From: DATARH01 sp035534855
GTDB lineage: Bacteria > Pseudomonadota > Alphaproteobacteria > ATCC43930 > CGMCC-115725
Assembly: GCA_035534855.1 (NCBI GenBank)
Contig: DATLRD010000012.1
Location: 1-14,637, forward strand
Length of the DNA stretch: 14,637 bases
Reading direction: 5' to 3'
Part shown: positions 1 through 6,032 of the stretch, in pieces
How positions within the stretch are numbered: position 1 is the stretch's first letter
Layout: every line of letters starts with the position of its first letter
Translations under genes and position numbers: made by a program
The notes under the pieces: model-generated
Told to the model about the DNA's origin: nothing
The model's input: the letters and a program-made list of their open reading frames with translations, nothing else
Databases searched by the model: none

Positions 1-238
1 GCGGGAGTGCCGCTGGACTAAACCGGGGATACACAAATCGCCGAAAACAGGTGCTTTTCCGGCGGTATCACCCTGCTGCTAGACCCGTGCCCGCTAAGGC
101 CGCCCGCAGCCCCGTGCAGCGCGGGAAGCGATCTGGGCTACCCCACTAGCCCGCAGCCCCTTCCGGTGCCCTGGCGGGCGTCCCAGGGGCGCTATGGGGC
201 GTGTCGGCTAGAGGTGAGGGGAGCGGGGGGTGGCGATG

Positions 239-282
239 GCGCAACAGCGCGCAAAAATTGCGCCGCCTTGCGCCTGTTGCGC
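239..282. repeat. Phased array of five GCGCAA/TTGCGC hexamers
   Basis: GCGCAA starts at 239 and 249, and its reverse complement TTGCGC starts at 258, 268 and 277. The spacing is 9 to 10 bases, close to one DNA turn. The outer arms extend to a 9-base inverted repeat (GCGCAACAG at 239-247 against CTGTTGCGC at 274-282). It encloses a perfect 6-base hairpin with a 3-base loop at 249-263. The arrangement could be a multi-site operator on one DNA face, a cruciform, or a branched RNA hairpin. No adjacent gene start points to a clear target. Confidence 0.6.
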
Positions 283-302
283 CGGGGTGGTACCGGCAGA
301 AG

Positions 303-329
303 GCGGCAGAATTTGCCGTTTCCTGCCGC
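303..329. repeat. Inverted repeat with competing inner hairpin
   Basis: GCGGCAG at 303-309 is matched by CTGCCGC at 323-329, with 13 bases between. A competing inner hairpin pairs CGGCA (304-308) with TGCCG (314-318). It lies just beyond the stop codon of the minus-strand small gene (stop at 361-363), so it could act in transcription termination for that gene. It has no U-tract in that direction, so a simple intrinsic terminator is doubtful. Confidence 0.4.
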
Positions 330-360
330 GGGGAACACCGCAGACCCGAACAACCCGCAC

Positions 361-564
361 TTAGGGGATGGTGAAAGGCCCGAGCGCCAGCGGAAGAGAC
401 GCGGCCTTCATCAAGATATCGGCCTTCGTTTGTGCGATCTGCGGGTCGCTGTCTGGGTGAGACGCTGCCAATTTGTCGAGGTGCTTCGCGAGACGGAGCA
501 TCTCTGCGCAAGCGCTCACTGCATTATGGTATCGCGAAGCCTGAGGCAGGGTCGCTGCTGGCAT
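361..564 (-). CDS. Small hypothetical protein, 67 aa
   Basis: I do not recognise this protein. It is predicted soluble and largely helical, with no signal peptide or membrane segment. It has a single Cys near residue 19 and an amphipathic stretch rich in Ala, Leu and Lys around residues 15-55. It is preferred over the overlapping frames because its ATG follows a strong purine-rich ribosome-binding site (GAGAGAGAGG, 5 bases before the start) and its composition looks protein-like rather than Arg/Pro/Ala noise. It is the first gene downstream of tRNA-Thr on the same strand. An inverted repeat at 595-646 sits in its upstream region. It could be a conserved small alphaproteobacterial protein or a leftover of DNA inserted beside the tRNA. 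Confidence 0.55.
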   Translation of the reverse strand: MPAATLPQASRYHNAVSACAEMLRLAKHLDKLAASHPDSDPQIAQTKADILMKAASLPLALGPFTIP

Positions 565-594
565 AGAAACCTCTCTCTCGGCTCAGCCTGCACC

Positions 595-646
595 CGCTAG
601 CAAATCCGCTAGAAACCCGGGTGCCGGCGATCAAGTTTTGCTAGCG
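595..646 (-). promoter_or_regulatory. Inverted repeat upstream of the 67-aa gene
   Basis: CGCTAGCAAA at 595-604 is repeated inverted as TTTGCTAGCG at 637-646, a perfect 10-base dyad with 32 bases between. A further CGCTAG lies at 607-612. The repeats sit between tRNA-Thr and the start of the 67-aa gene, 30 to 80 bases before its ATG, where an operator or leader hairpin would be expected. No regulator gene is nearby. Binding is inferred only from position and symmetry. Confidence 0.4.
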
Positions 647-672
647 TCTTCCGTCTAACCCCTTGAAAAGAT

Positions 673-747
673 TGGTGCCCCGAGTCGGATTTGAACCAAC
701 GGCCTACCGCTTACGAAGCGGTTGCTCTACCGCTGAGCTATCGGGGC
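673..747 (-). tRNA. tRNA-Thr (anticodon CGT)
   Basis: Read on the minus strand, this is a complete 75-base cloverleaf with an encoded 3' CCA. The acceptor stem pairs GCCCCGA with TCGGGGC and the discriminator base is A. The anticodon stem ACCGC/GCGGT carries loop TTCGTAA, giving anticodon CGT, which reads the Thr codon ACG. The T arm contains GGTTCAAATCC. It lies 32 bases after the hemY stop on the same strand, so it may be read partly from the hemD-mic60-hemY transcript. Confidence 0.96.
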
Positions 748-779
748 ACACCGGTCCCGCGTGTGGCAGCCTAATTAGC

Positions 780-2150
780 TCATTGTCGGGCTGCCGCCAA
801 GTCGCTCGGCGAAGGCAGCAGCGGTGCCGGGGCGGCATGCGGCGCCAGCGGAGGCGCTGCGCCCGCGCGCCACGCCAGTGTGTCAAAGCTGCCGCATGAC
901 GGGCATAACGCGTGCCACTCTACGCTTTCGGCGCTGCACGCGGTGCAGACATAGCGCGGGTCGGGCGGCGCCGAAACCGCCCGGTCGAGCCATTGCCGGC
1001 CAGCAGCGGTGTCGCCGCGCTCGCTCTCTTCGAGCCGCGCCATCAGGCGGCACAGCCGCCGCGACGGCGCCTCCGCCGGGGCCGCTTCGAGCGCGCGGCC
1101 AAGGTGGCGGCGCGCCTCGCCCCACAGCTTGGCGTCGAGCGCCGCCTCGGCCACCGCGATCCGGCTCTCCTCGGCGTCAGGGTTGCGTGCGGCGAGGGCC
1201 TGTACCGCTTCGAGGCGGGCGAGAGGCGCGGCATCGGGGTCAAGCCCGGCATAAAGCCGCGCGAGCTCGGGGTGCGGGGCGGTCTGCCAGGCGCGCTCGA
1301 TAACCCGCCGGGCGGCGCGCGTGCGGCCCATCGCGACCAGCAGGCTCGCCTCGCGGCAAAACGGCGCGGCCTGCTCCGGGGTCAGCTTCGCCGCCTGCCC
1401 GGCCAGTGCCACCGCCTGGCGCTGATCGCCGTGCTGCTCGGTCGTCCGGCTCAGTTCGACAAGGATCGCGCTGCGCTGACGGCGCGCCCGCTCGGGCGGG
1501 ACGACGCGGCGCCGCGCCGCCTCGGCCAGCGTGTCGCGTGCCTCCTCCCACCGCCCGAGGCGCAATTGCAGCGCCAGCACGCCCTCAACTGCCCAGGCGA
1601 GGTTCGGCCGCAGGCGGTGCGCGCGCAGCGCCAGATCGAGCGCGGCCGCGCGGTCGCCGGTCCGCATCGCCTCGATATAGAGACCGCGCAACCCGAGCAG
1701 CATGGTTTCCGGCCGGTCGACCAGACCCGCGAGATAGGCCTGCGCCGCCTCGGCGTCGCCGTCGAGAGAAGCGGCCTGGGCCGACAGCGCCAGGGCGAGC
1801 GGCACGTCGTCGAGCAGCGCCGTCGCGCGGCGGGCGGCGCGCCTTGCCTCGTTCGGGTCGCCGGCGGCGATTGCGGCAAACCCGTTGGCGAGCGCCGCAT
1901 AGCCCGCACGCCGCCGCCGCTCGCGGCGCCGCCGGCGCCACGCGCGCGGCAGCCGCAGCAGCCCGCGCACCACGGTGCCGAGCATGCCCAGCACAGCGAG
2001 CAGGATCAGAACCGCCACGCCGAGCACGCCGACCGAGGTCTCGACCTGCCAGCCCTGCCAGGTGATCTCGACCTGCCCCGGGTGATTCGCGACAAACGTC
2101 GCCGCGGCAACAAACACCGCGATCAGGATCAGCGCGAGCGGAACGCGCAT
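780..2150 (-). CDS. hemY: HemY-family membrane TPR protein with zinc-ribbon tail
   Basis: This 456-residue protein has an N-terminal HemY domain: one transmembrane helix at about residues 3-21, a short periplasmic loop containing an ITWQGW motif, and a second helix at about 40-61. A basic Arg-rich turn and a long Ala/Leu-rich TPR-like helical array follow. The C-terminus carries a CTAC/CPSC pair (Cys 402, 405, 416, 419), a rubredoxin-like zinc ribbon resembling the one in LapB. Family HemY proteins are tied to haem synthesis by gene context, and their biochemical role is unsettled; this is not protoporphyrinogen oxidase. The ATG at 2150 is chosen because the membrane helix starts there and it overlaps the upstream stop by one base (TGATG). 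A 37-residue in-frame extension would run into the preceding gene. Confidence 0.88.
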   Translation of the reverse strand: MRVPLALILIAVFVAAATFVANHPGQVEITWQGWQVETSVGVLGVAVLILLAVLGMLGTVVRGLLRLPRAWRRRRRERRRRAGYAALANGFAAIAAGDPNEARRAARRATALLDDVPLALALSAQAASLDGDAEAAQAYLAGLVDRPETMLLGLRGLYIEAMRTGDRAAALDLALRAHRLRPNLAWAVEGVLALQLRLGRWEEARDTLAEAARRRVVPPERARRQRSAILVELSRTTEQHGDQRQAVALAGQAAKLTPEQAAPFCREASLLVAMGRTRAARRVIERAWQTAPHPELARLYAGLDPDAAPLARLEAVQALAARNPDAEESRIAVAEAALDAKLWGEARRHLGRALEAAPAEAPSRRLCRLMARLEESERGDTAAGRQWLDRAVSAPPDPRYVCTACSAESVEWHALCPSCGSFDTLAWRAGAAPPLAPHAAPAPLLPSPSDLAAARQ

Positions 2151-3202
2151 CAGCCGGGCGCGGCCGGGGCGGCGGATTTGCCGAGATGCGCCGCCAGCAG
2201 TGTCGCCAATCTGTCCAGCGTCTGCTCGACCTGCAATCGCGGCTCGGCCAGATTGAGCCACGCCTGCGCCGCCGCTGCGTTGGCGCCCGACAGCGTGCGG
2301 AGCGACGCCACCGCGCCGGCCAGGTCGCCGCGCCGCATCGCGACCTCGGCGCTGTTAACCGCGGCCTCGGCCGGGGTCTGCGCGGTGCCGCCGATGCGCC
2401 GGATCGTCACCAGCCCGCGCAGCCGGGCCATGATCCGCGCGCCGATATCATCCGCCGGCGGCGGCTCGGCGGTCGCGATGCGCGTCGCGAGTGCTTCGAG
2501 CTGGTGGGTCAGCACGGCGCCGCCCGCCACCCCGGTCTTCGCCGGGCCCGCCAGCGGCGCCGCGGCGGCGGCAAGATCGGGCAGGTCGTGGACCAGCGCG
2601 GCCAGGGTCGCATATTCGTTGGGGAACGGGCGTGCCACGCGCACTGCCTCGCCGATCTGCAGCACGACCAGCGCCGCCGCCACCTCGGTTGGCGCGACGG
2701 CCGGTTTCTGCGCCGCCTTTTCGAGCGCTTCGACCCGCTTGCCGAGCGCGCCGATCTGCGCCGTCGCCGCGCCCATTTGCTGCTGGAGGCCGGAGAGGTC
2801 GGGCGGGGAAGGCGGCGGCTCGTTTTCGAGCGCCACGACACGCCGGTCGAGCACGTCGAGCGCCGCCTTTTGCGCGCTGCCCAGCGCGGTGATCGCCGAC
2901 TGGTTGGCCGCCGCGGTCGCGGTGACCGTCTTGGTGAGCCCGCCGACTGCGGTTTCCAGCCGGTCGAGCCGTGCGGCGAGCTGAGTCTCCTGGCTGTTAC
3001 CGCCGCCGACCGGACTGTTCCACGGCAGCAGTGGCATCAGCCCCGGTGCCCACAGCGGCGCCGCGGCGACCAGCGCGACAAGAACGATGAAGGCGACCGC
3101 GAGCACCAGCGTCGTGCGGTCGCGGCGCTGCACCGGAGGCGTCGGCGCGGACTCAACGGACTCGACGGTCTCGGGAACGGCCTCTTGCACCGGGTCGGTC
3201 AT
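2150..3202 (-). CDS. mic60: Mitofilin/Mic60-family inner-membrane protein
   Basis: This 350-residue protein has an acidic, Pro-rich cytoplasmic N-terminus (1-27), one transmembrane helix (about 31-52), a periplasmic coiled-coil stretch (about 70-165, with repeated LDRLE and RVEALEK heptads) and a helical C-terminal region ending in a mitofilin-like segment (QAWLNLAEPRLQVEQ, about 315-330). In alphaproteobacteria the Mic60 homologue is typically encoded between hemD and hemY, as here. Known homologues shape inner or intracytoplasmic membranes and contact outer-membrane proteins; they are the bacterial relatives of the mitochondrial MICOS subunit. It overlaps hemD by four bases (ATGA) and hemY by one, implying translational coupling. 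The family call rests on architecture and context more than on conserved catalytic residues. Confidence 0.78.
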   Translation of the reverse strand: MTDPVQEAVPETVESVESAPTPPVQRRDRTTLVLAVAFIVLVALVAAAPLWAPGLMPLLPWNSPVGGGNSQETQLAARLDRLETAVGGLTKTVTATAAANQSAITALGSAQKAALDVLDRRVVALENEPPPSPPDLSGLQQQMGAATAQIGALGKRVEALEKAAQKPAVAPTEVAAALVVLQIGEAVRVARPFPNEYATLAALVHDLPDLAAAAAPLAGPAKTGVAGGAVLTHQLEALATRIATAEPPPADDIGARIMARLRGLVTIRRIGGTAQTPAEAAVNSAEVAMRRGDLAGAVASLRTLSGANAAAAQAWLNLAEPRLQVEQTLDRLATLLAAHLGKSAAPAAPG

Positions 3203-3948
3203 AGCGGTGTCGCGGCGAACAGCGAATTGATGCGGTCGAGCACCGCTGCCTGGGTCGGCGCGGCGGCAACCAGCCGGCCACGAAACGCGAGGTCGCCGAG
3301 CGCGGCGTCGGCGGCCCGGCTGATCGAGATTGCGGTGACCCGCGTCAGGGCCCCGGCGACGCCGGCATCGGCGGCGAGGCGGAGGAAGATCGCGGCGGTG
3401 CGCGGCGAAAAGAACAGGGCCAGATCAATTGACCGCTCCGCCAACGCCGCGGCGGTTTCGGGGGTCAGCGCCGCGGCCGGCTGCGCGTCGTACAGAACCG
3501 CGCGCTCGACCGCAAACCCGGCGGCGCGCAATTCGCCGGCAAGGTCGCCGGCCACCGCCGATCCGGCTATATGCACCAGCCGCCCGGCGGCGGGATGCAG
3601 CCGGGCCCCCACCAGCCGCGCTAGGTCGACGATATCGCCGCCGGCGCCTTCGGCTGCGGCAAACCCCTCGGACCGCGCCTGCGCCGCGGTCGTCTCGCCG
3701 ACCGCGTAGAGTGGCACCGTCCGCTCGCCGCTCGCCCGGGCCAGGGCACGCACCCCGTTCGCGCTGGTACACAGCACCGCCTGCACCCCGGCGAGGTCGA
3801 GCGGTCCGTCGCGCCAGCCGATCTCGATCAGCGGTTCGACGATGGTTTCGATCCCGCGCGCGGCGAGCACCGCCGCCAGCGCCGCGGCTTCGGCGCGGGG
3901 CCGAGTCACCAGTGCGCGCGGCGGCGACCGTTTGGGGATCGCGATCAT
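3199..3948 (-). CDS. hemD: Uroporphyrinogen-III synthase
   Basis: HemD closes and isomerises hydroxymethylbilane to uroporphyrinogen III, the shared precursor of haem, sirohaem and cobalamin, in the cytoplasm. The 249-residue length is normal for the family. Family signatures are the N-terminal ALVTRPRAEA, the TSANGV turn near residue 62 and the FFSPRTA motif near residue 180, spanning the two alpha/beta domains. It is the first gene of a minus-strand unit with mic60 and hemY. The ATG is preceded by GAAGG with only about 3 bases of spacing, a close but usable site. hemC, often beside hemD, is not here; the neighbour on the other side is a divergent dehydratase gene. Confidence 0.92.
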   Translation of the reverse strand: MIAIPKRSPPRALVTRPRAEAAALAAVLAARGIETIVEPLIEIGWRDGPLDLAGVQAVLCTSANGVRALARASGERTVPLYAVGETTAAQARSEGFAAAEGAGGDIVDLARLVGARLHPAAGRLVHIAGSAVAGDLAGELRAAGFAVERAVLYDAQPAAALTPETAAALAERSIDLALFFSPRTAAIFLRLAADAGVAGALTRVTAISISRAADAALGDLAFRGRLVAAAPTQAAVLDRINSLFAATPL

Positions 3949-4028
3949 GGACCTTCATCGCCTAAGATTGCCGGGCTGACAAGGCTTGCCGCTTACAGCA
4001 CCGACGAAATGCCGCTGCCGATGCGAAT

Positions 4029-4035
4029 GGAGGAG
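4029..4035 (+). promoter_or_regulatory. Ribosome-binding site that fixes the MmgE/PrpD start
   Basis: GGAGGAG lies 3 bases before the ATG at 4039. Two upstream in-frame ATGs (4009 and 4021) have no comparable site, so the start at 4039 is preferred. Confidence 0.7.
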
Positions 4036-4038
4036 ACG

Positions 4039-5382
4039 ATGCCCCTGACCCGTGACCTCGGTGCCTTTGTCGCCGAGCTTTCATTCGAGCGCCTGCCGCG
4101 CGAGGCGGTGGAGACCGCACGGCTCGGCTTTATCGACACGATCGCGACGATGATCGCCGGCGCGCGCGACGCGGCTCCACAGCTGCTGCGCCAGGCGCTC
4201 GCACCGCCGCCTGGCCCGGCGACGCTCTATTTCACCGGCGATACCGCGCCGGCGCCGGAGGCGGCGTGGATCAACGGCACCGCGGCGCACGCGCTCGACT
4301 ACGACGACGTCGCGGTGCGCGGCCACCCCTCGACAGTGCTGGTGCCGGCGATCCTCGCCGAGGGAGAGGCGCTCGGCGCCACCGGCGACGCGATGATCGC
4401 CGCCTATGTTGCCGGCTACGAGGCATGGGCCGAGGTGGCGAACCGCGACCCCGGCCATCACCACCGCAAAGGCTGGCACCCGACCGGGATTTTCGGGGCG
4501 ATCGCCGCCGCCGCGGCCTGCGCCAATCTGCGCCGGCTCGACGCCGCGTGCGCGACCAGCGCGCTCGCCCTGGCGGCGTCGCAATCGTCGGGGCTGATGG
4601 CCAATTTCGGCACGATGACCAAGCCATTCCACGCCGGGCGGGCGGCGCATTCCGGGCTGATCGCGGCGCGGCTCGCCGAGCTGGGCTTCACCGCCGCCGA
4701 TGACGCGCTCGAACACCCGCAGGGTTTCCTGTCGGCGGTCTCGCCCGAGGGGCTGTGCGACCGCGAGAGCCCGGCGAGGCTCGGCACCGACTGGCACATC
4801 GTCAGGAACCGGCTCAGCATCAAGAAATACCCGGCCTGCTATGGCCTCCACCGGTCGCTCGACGGGATGCTTGATCTGCTCGACAAGCGGCCGCTCAAGC
4901 CCGAACAGATCGCCCGCATCACCGCCTCGATCAGCAAGACCCGCTCGCTGATCCTGCGCAATCACCGGCCGCAGACCGGACTCGAAGGCAAGTTCAGCAT
5001 GGAGTTTGCGATGGCCGCCGCGGTGATCGCCCGGCGCGCGACGCTGGCCGAGTTCACCGACGATTTCGTGCGCCGGCCGGACGTGCAGGGCCTGATGCAG
5101 AAGGTCGCGATCGAGACCAACGAGAACTACGACCCCGACGTGCCGGGCGCCGCGGTGTTCGACCAGGTGCGGGTCGACCTGGTCGACGGAGAGAGCCTGC
5201 AGAGCGCCGAGGTACGCCGCGCCCGCGGCAGCGCCGAATTGCCGCTCGGCGAGGCGGACCTGTTCGAGAAGTTCCGCTCCTGCCTCGATGCCGGTGGCGC
5301 CCGCATCGCGCCCGAGGTGCTGTTTGCCCGGCTGCAGAATCTCGAACACGGCTCGGCCCGCGAACTGACCGCGGCGGGATGA
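4039..5382 (+). CDS. MmgE/PrpD-family dehydratase or decarboxylase
   Basis: The 447-residue product belongs to the MmgE/PrpD family, which includes 2-methylcitrate dehydratase, cis-aconitate decarboxylase and many unassigned catabolic members. Visible family signatures are HALDYDD, GHPSTV (His96), GWHPTG (His147) and TKPFHAGRAA (Lys195, His198), with KKYPACYGLH further on. These cover the active-site His and Lys positions known from PrpD and cis-aconitate decarboxylase. The sequence does not show which substrate is used, and no prpB or prpC is nearby, so a role in the methylcitrate cycle is not supported. The stop codon overlaps the next start (ATGA), so it is coupled to the ThiE-like gene. 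It is divergent from hemD across about 90 bases. Confidence 0.88.
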   Translation: MPLTRDLGAFVAELSFERLPREAVETARLGFIDTIATMIAGARDAAPQLLRQALAPPPGPATLYFTGDTAPAPEAAWINGTAAHALDYDDVAVRGHPSTVLVPAILAEGEALGATGDAMIAAYVAGYEAWAEVANRDPGHHHRKGWHPTGIFGAIAAAAACANLRRLDAACATSALALAASQSSGLMANFGTMTKPFHAGRAAHSGLIAARLAELGFTAADDALEHPQGFLSAVSPEGLCDRESPARLGTDWHIVRNRLSIKKYPACYGLHRSLDGMLDLLDKRPLKPEQIARITASISKTRSLILRNHRPQTGLEGKFSMEFAMAAAVIARRATLAEFTDDFVRRPDVQGLMQKVAIETNENYDPDVPGAAVFDQVRVDLVDGESLQSAEVRRARGSAELPLGEADLFEKFRSCLDAGGARIAPEVLFARLQNLEHGSARELTAAG

Positions 5383-6005
5383 TCCTCCCGGTTCCGCCGC
5401 TGCTCGTCATCTCCGACCGGTCGCAGGCGCGACGGCCGATCGTCGAAATTGCGGCGGCGGTATTTGCCGGCGGCGGGCGTTGGTTCAGCGTCAGGGAGAA
5501 GGATTTGCCGCCGCCCGAGCGCCGCGCCCTGCTGGCCAAGCTGGTCGCGCTCGCCCGGGCCTGCGGCGCGACAGTCGGCATTCACGACGATATCGATGCG
5601 GCGGCGGCGACCGGCGCCGGGGCGGTTCACCTGCCCGGCGGTGCCGATCCCACAGCGGCGCGGCAACGATTGCCGCGGGCGCTGATCGGGGTCTCGGCGC
5701 ACGGCGCGGCCGAGGCCGCGGCACAGCTCGCCGCCGGCGCCGATTACGTGACGCTGAGCCCGATTTTCCTCACCGACAGCAAGCCGGGCTACGGCCCGGC
5801 GCTGGGCCTCGACGGGCTGGCCGCGGCGGTGCAAACGGCGGGCGGCCCTGTCGTTGCGTTGGCCGGGATCAGCGCCGCTAATGCCGCCGCCTGCCTCGCT
5901 GTCGGCGCGGCCGGCATCGCGGTGATGGGAGAGGTGATGCGCGCCGCCGATCCGGAGGCGGTGGTGCGCGATCTCGTCCACGCGATAATGGCGTTGAAGT
6001 CTTGA
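5379..6005 (+). CDS. Thiamine-phosphate synthase-like protein (ThiE/TenI family)
   Basis: The 208-residue product is a single TIM-barrel domain of the ThiE/TenI family. ThiE joins hydroxymethylpyrimidine diphosphate to thiazole phosphate to make thiamine phosphate; TenI relatives act as thiazole tautomerases or have other roles. Visible motifs are VREKDL (Arg39, Glu40, Lys41), IHDDID (His69, Asp70), GVSAH (Ser106), SPIFLTDSK (Thr132, Lys135) and a phosphate-binding GIAVMGEV near the end. Most diphosphate-binding residues of ThiE are kept. The Asn of the usual NDD motif is His, and the Gln of the QxREK region is Val, so a TenI-like or altered activity is possible. It overlaps the dehydratase stop by four bases and has no other thiamine gene beside it. 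Confidence 0.78.
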   Translation: MILPVPPLLVISDRSQARRPIVEIAAAVFAGGGRWFSVREKDLPPPERRALLAKLVALARACGATVGIHDDIDAAAATGAGAVHLPGGADPTAARQRLPRALIGVSAHGAAEAAAQLAAGADYVTLSPIFLTDSKPGYGPALGLDGLAAAVQTAGGPVVALAGISAANAAACLAVGAAGIAVMGEVMRAADPEAVVRDLVHAIMALKS

Positions 6006-6032
6006 ACACGAGACGTTAGCGGGGTTTCCCAG

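Larger units (their letters stand above)
1..360. other. Gene-poor stretch rich in inverted repeats
   Basis: I find no convincing coding region here. The reading frames that cross it are either shadows of the small gene at 361-564 or lack a ribosome-binding site. A plus-strand frame reads A-G-V-P-L-D then stop at 1-21 and could be the tail of a gene entering from the left, but it is too short to judge. A bulged hairpin (CGCCG-AAAA against TTTT-C-CGGCG) lies at 39-64. Dense inverted repeats at 239-329 are listed separately. I tried to match the segment to tmRNA, RNase P RNA and 6S RNA from memory and saw no signature of any of them. It may hold an unrecognised structured RNA or only repeat-derived spacer. 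Confidence 0.5.

Noticed and set aside
146..600. Overlapping frames of 121 (minus) and 144 (plus) codons
   Set aside because: They overlap the better-supported 67-aa gene, have Arg/Ala-rich low-complexity translations and lack ribosome-binding sites.
564..747. tRNA-Thr as an integration site of a mobile element
   Set aside because: I saw no second copy of the tRNA 3' end and no integrase in the window. The idea stays possible only if the left boundary lies outside the window.
912..3709. Long plus-strand frames of 690 and 507 codons
   Set aside because: They are antisense shadows of hemY, mic60 and hemD, which have clear domains, coupled starts and the expected gene order.
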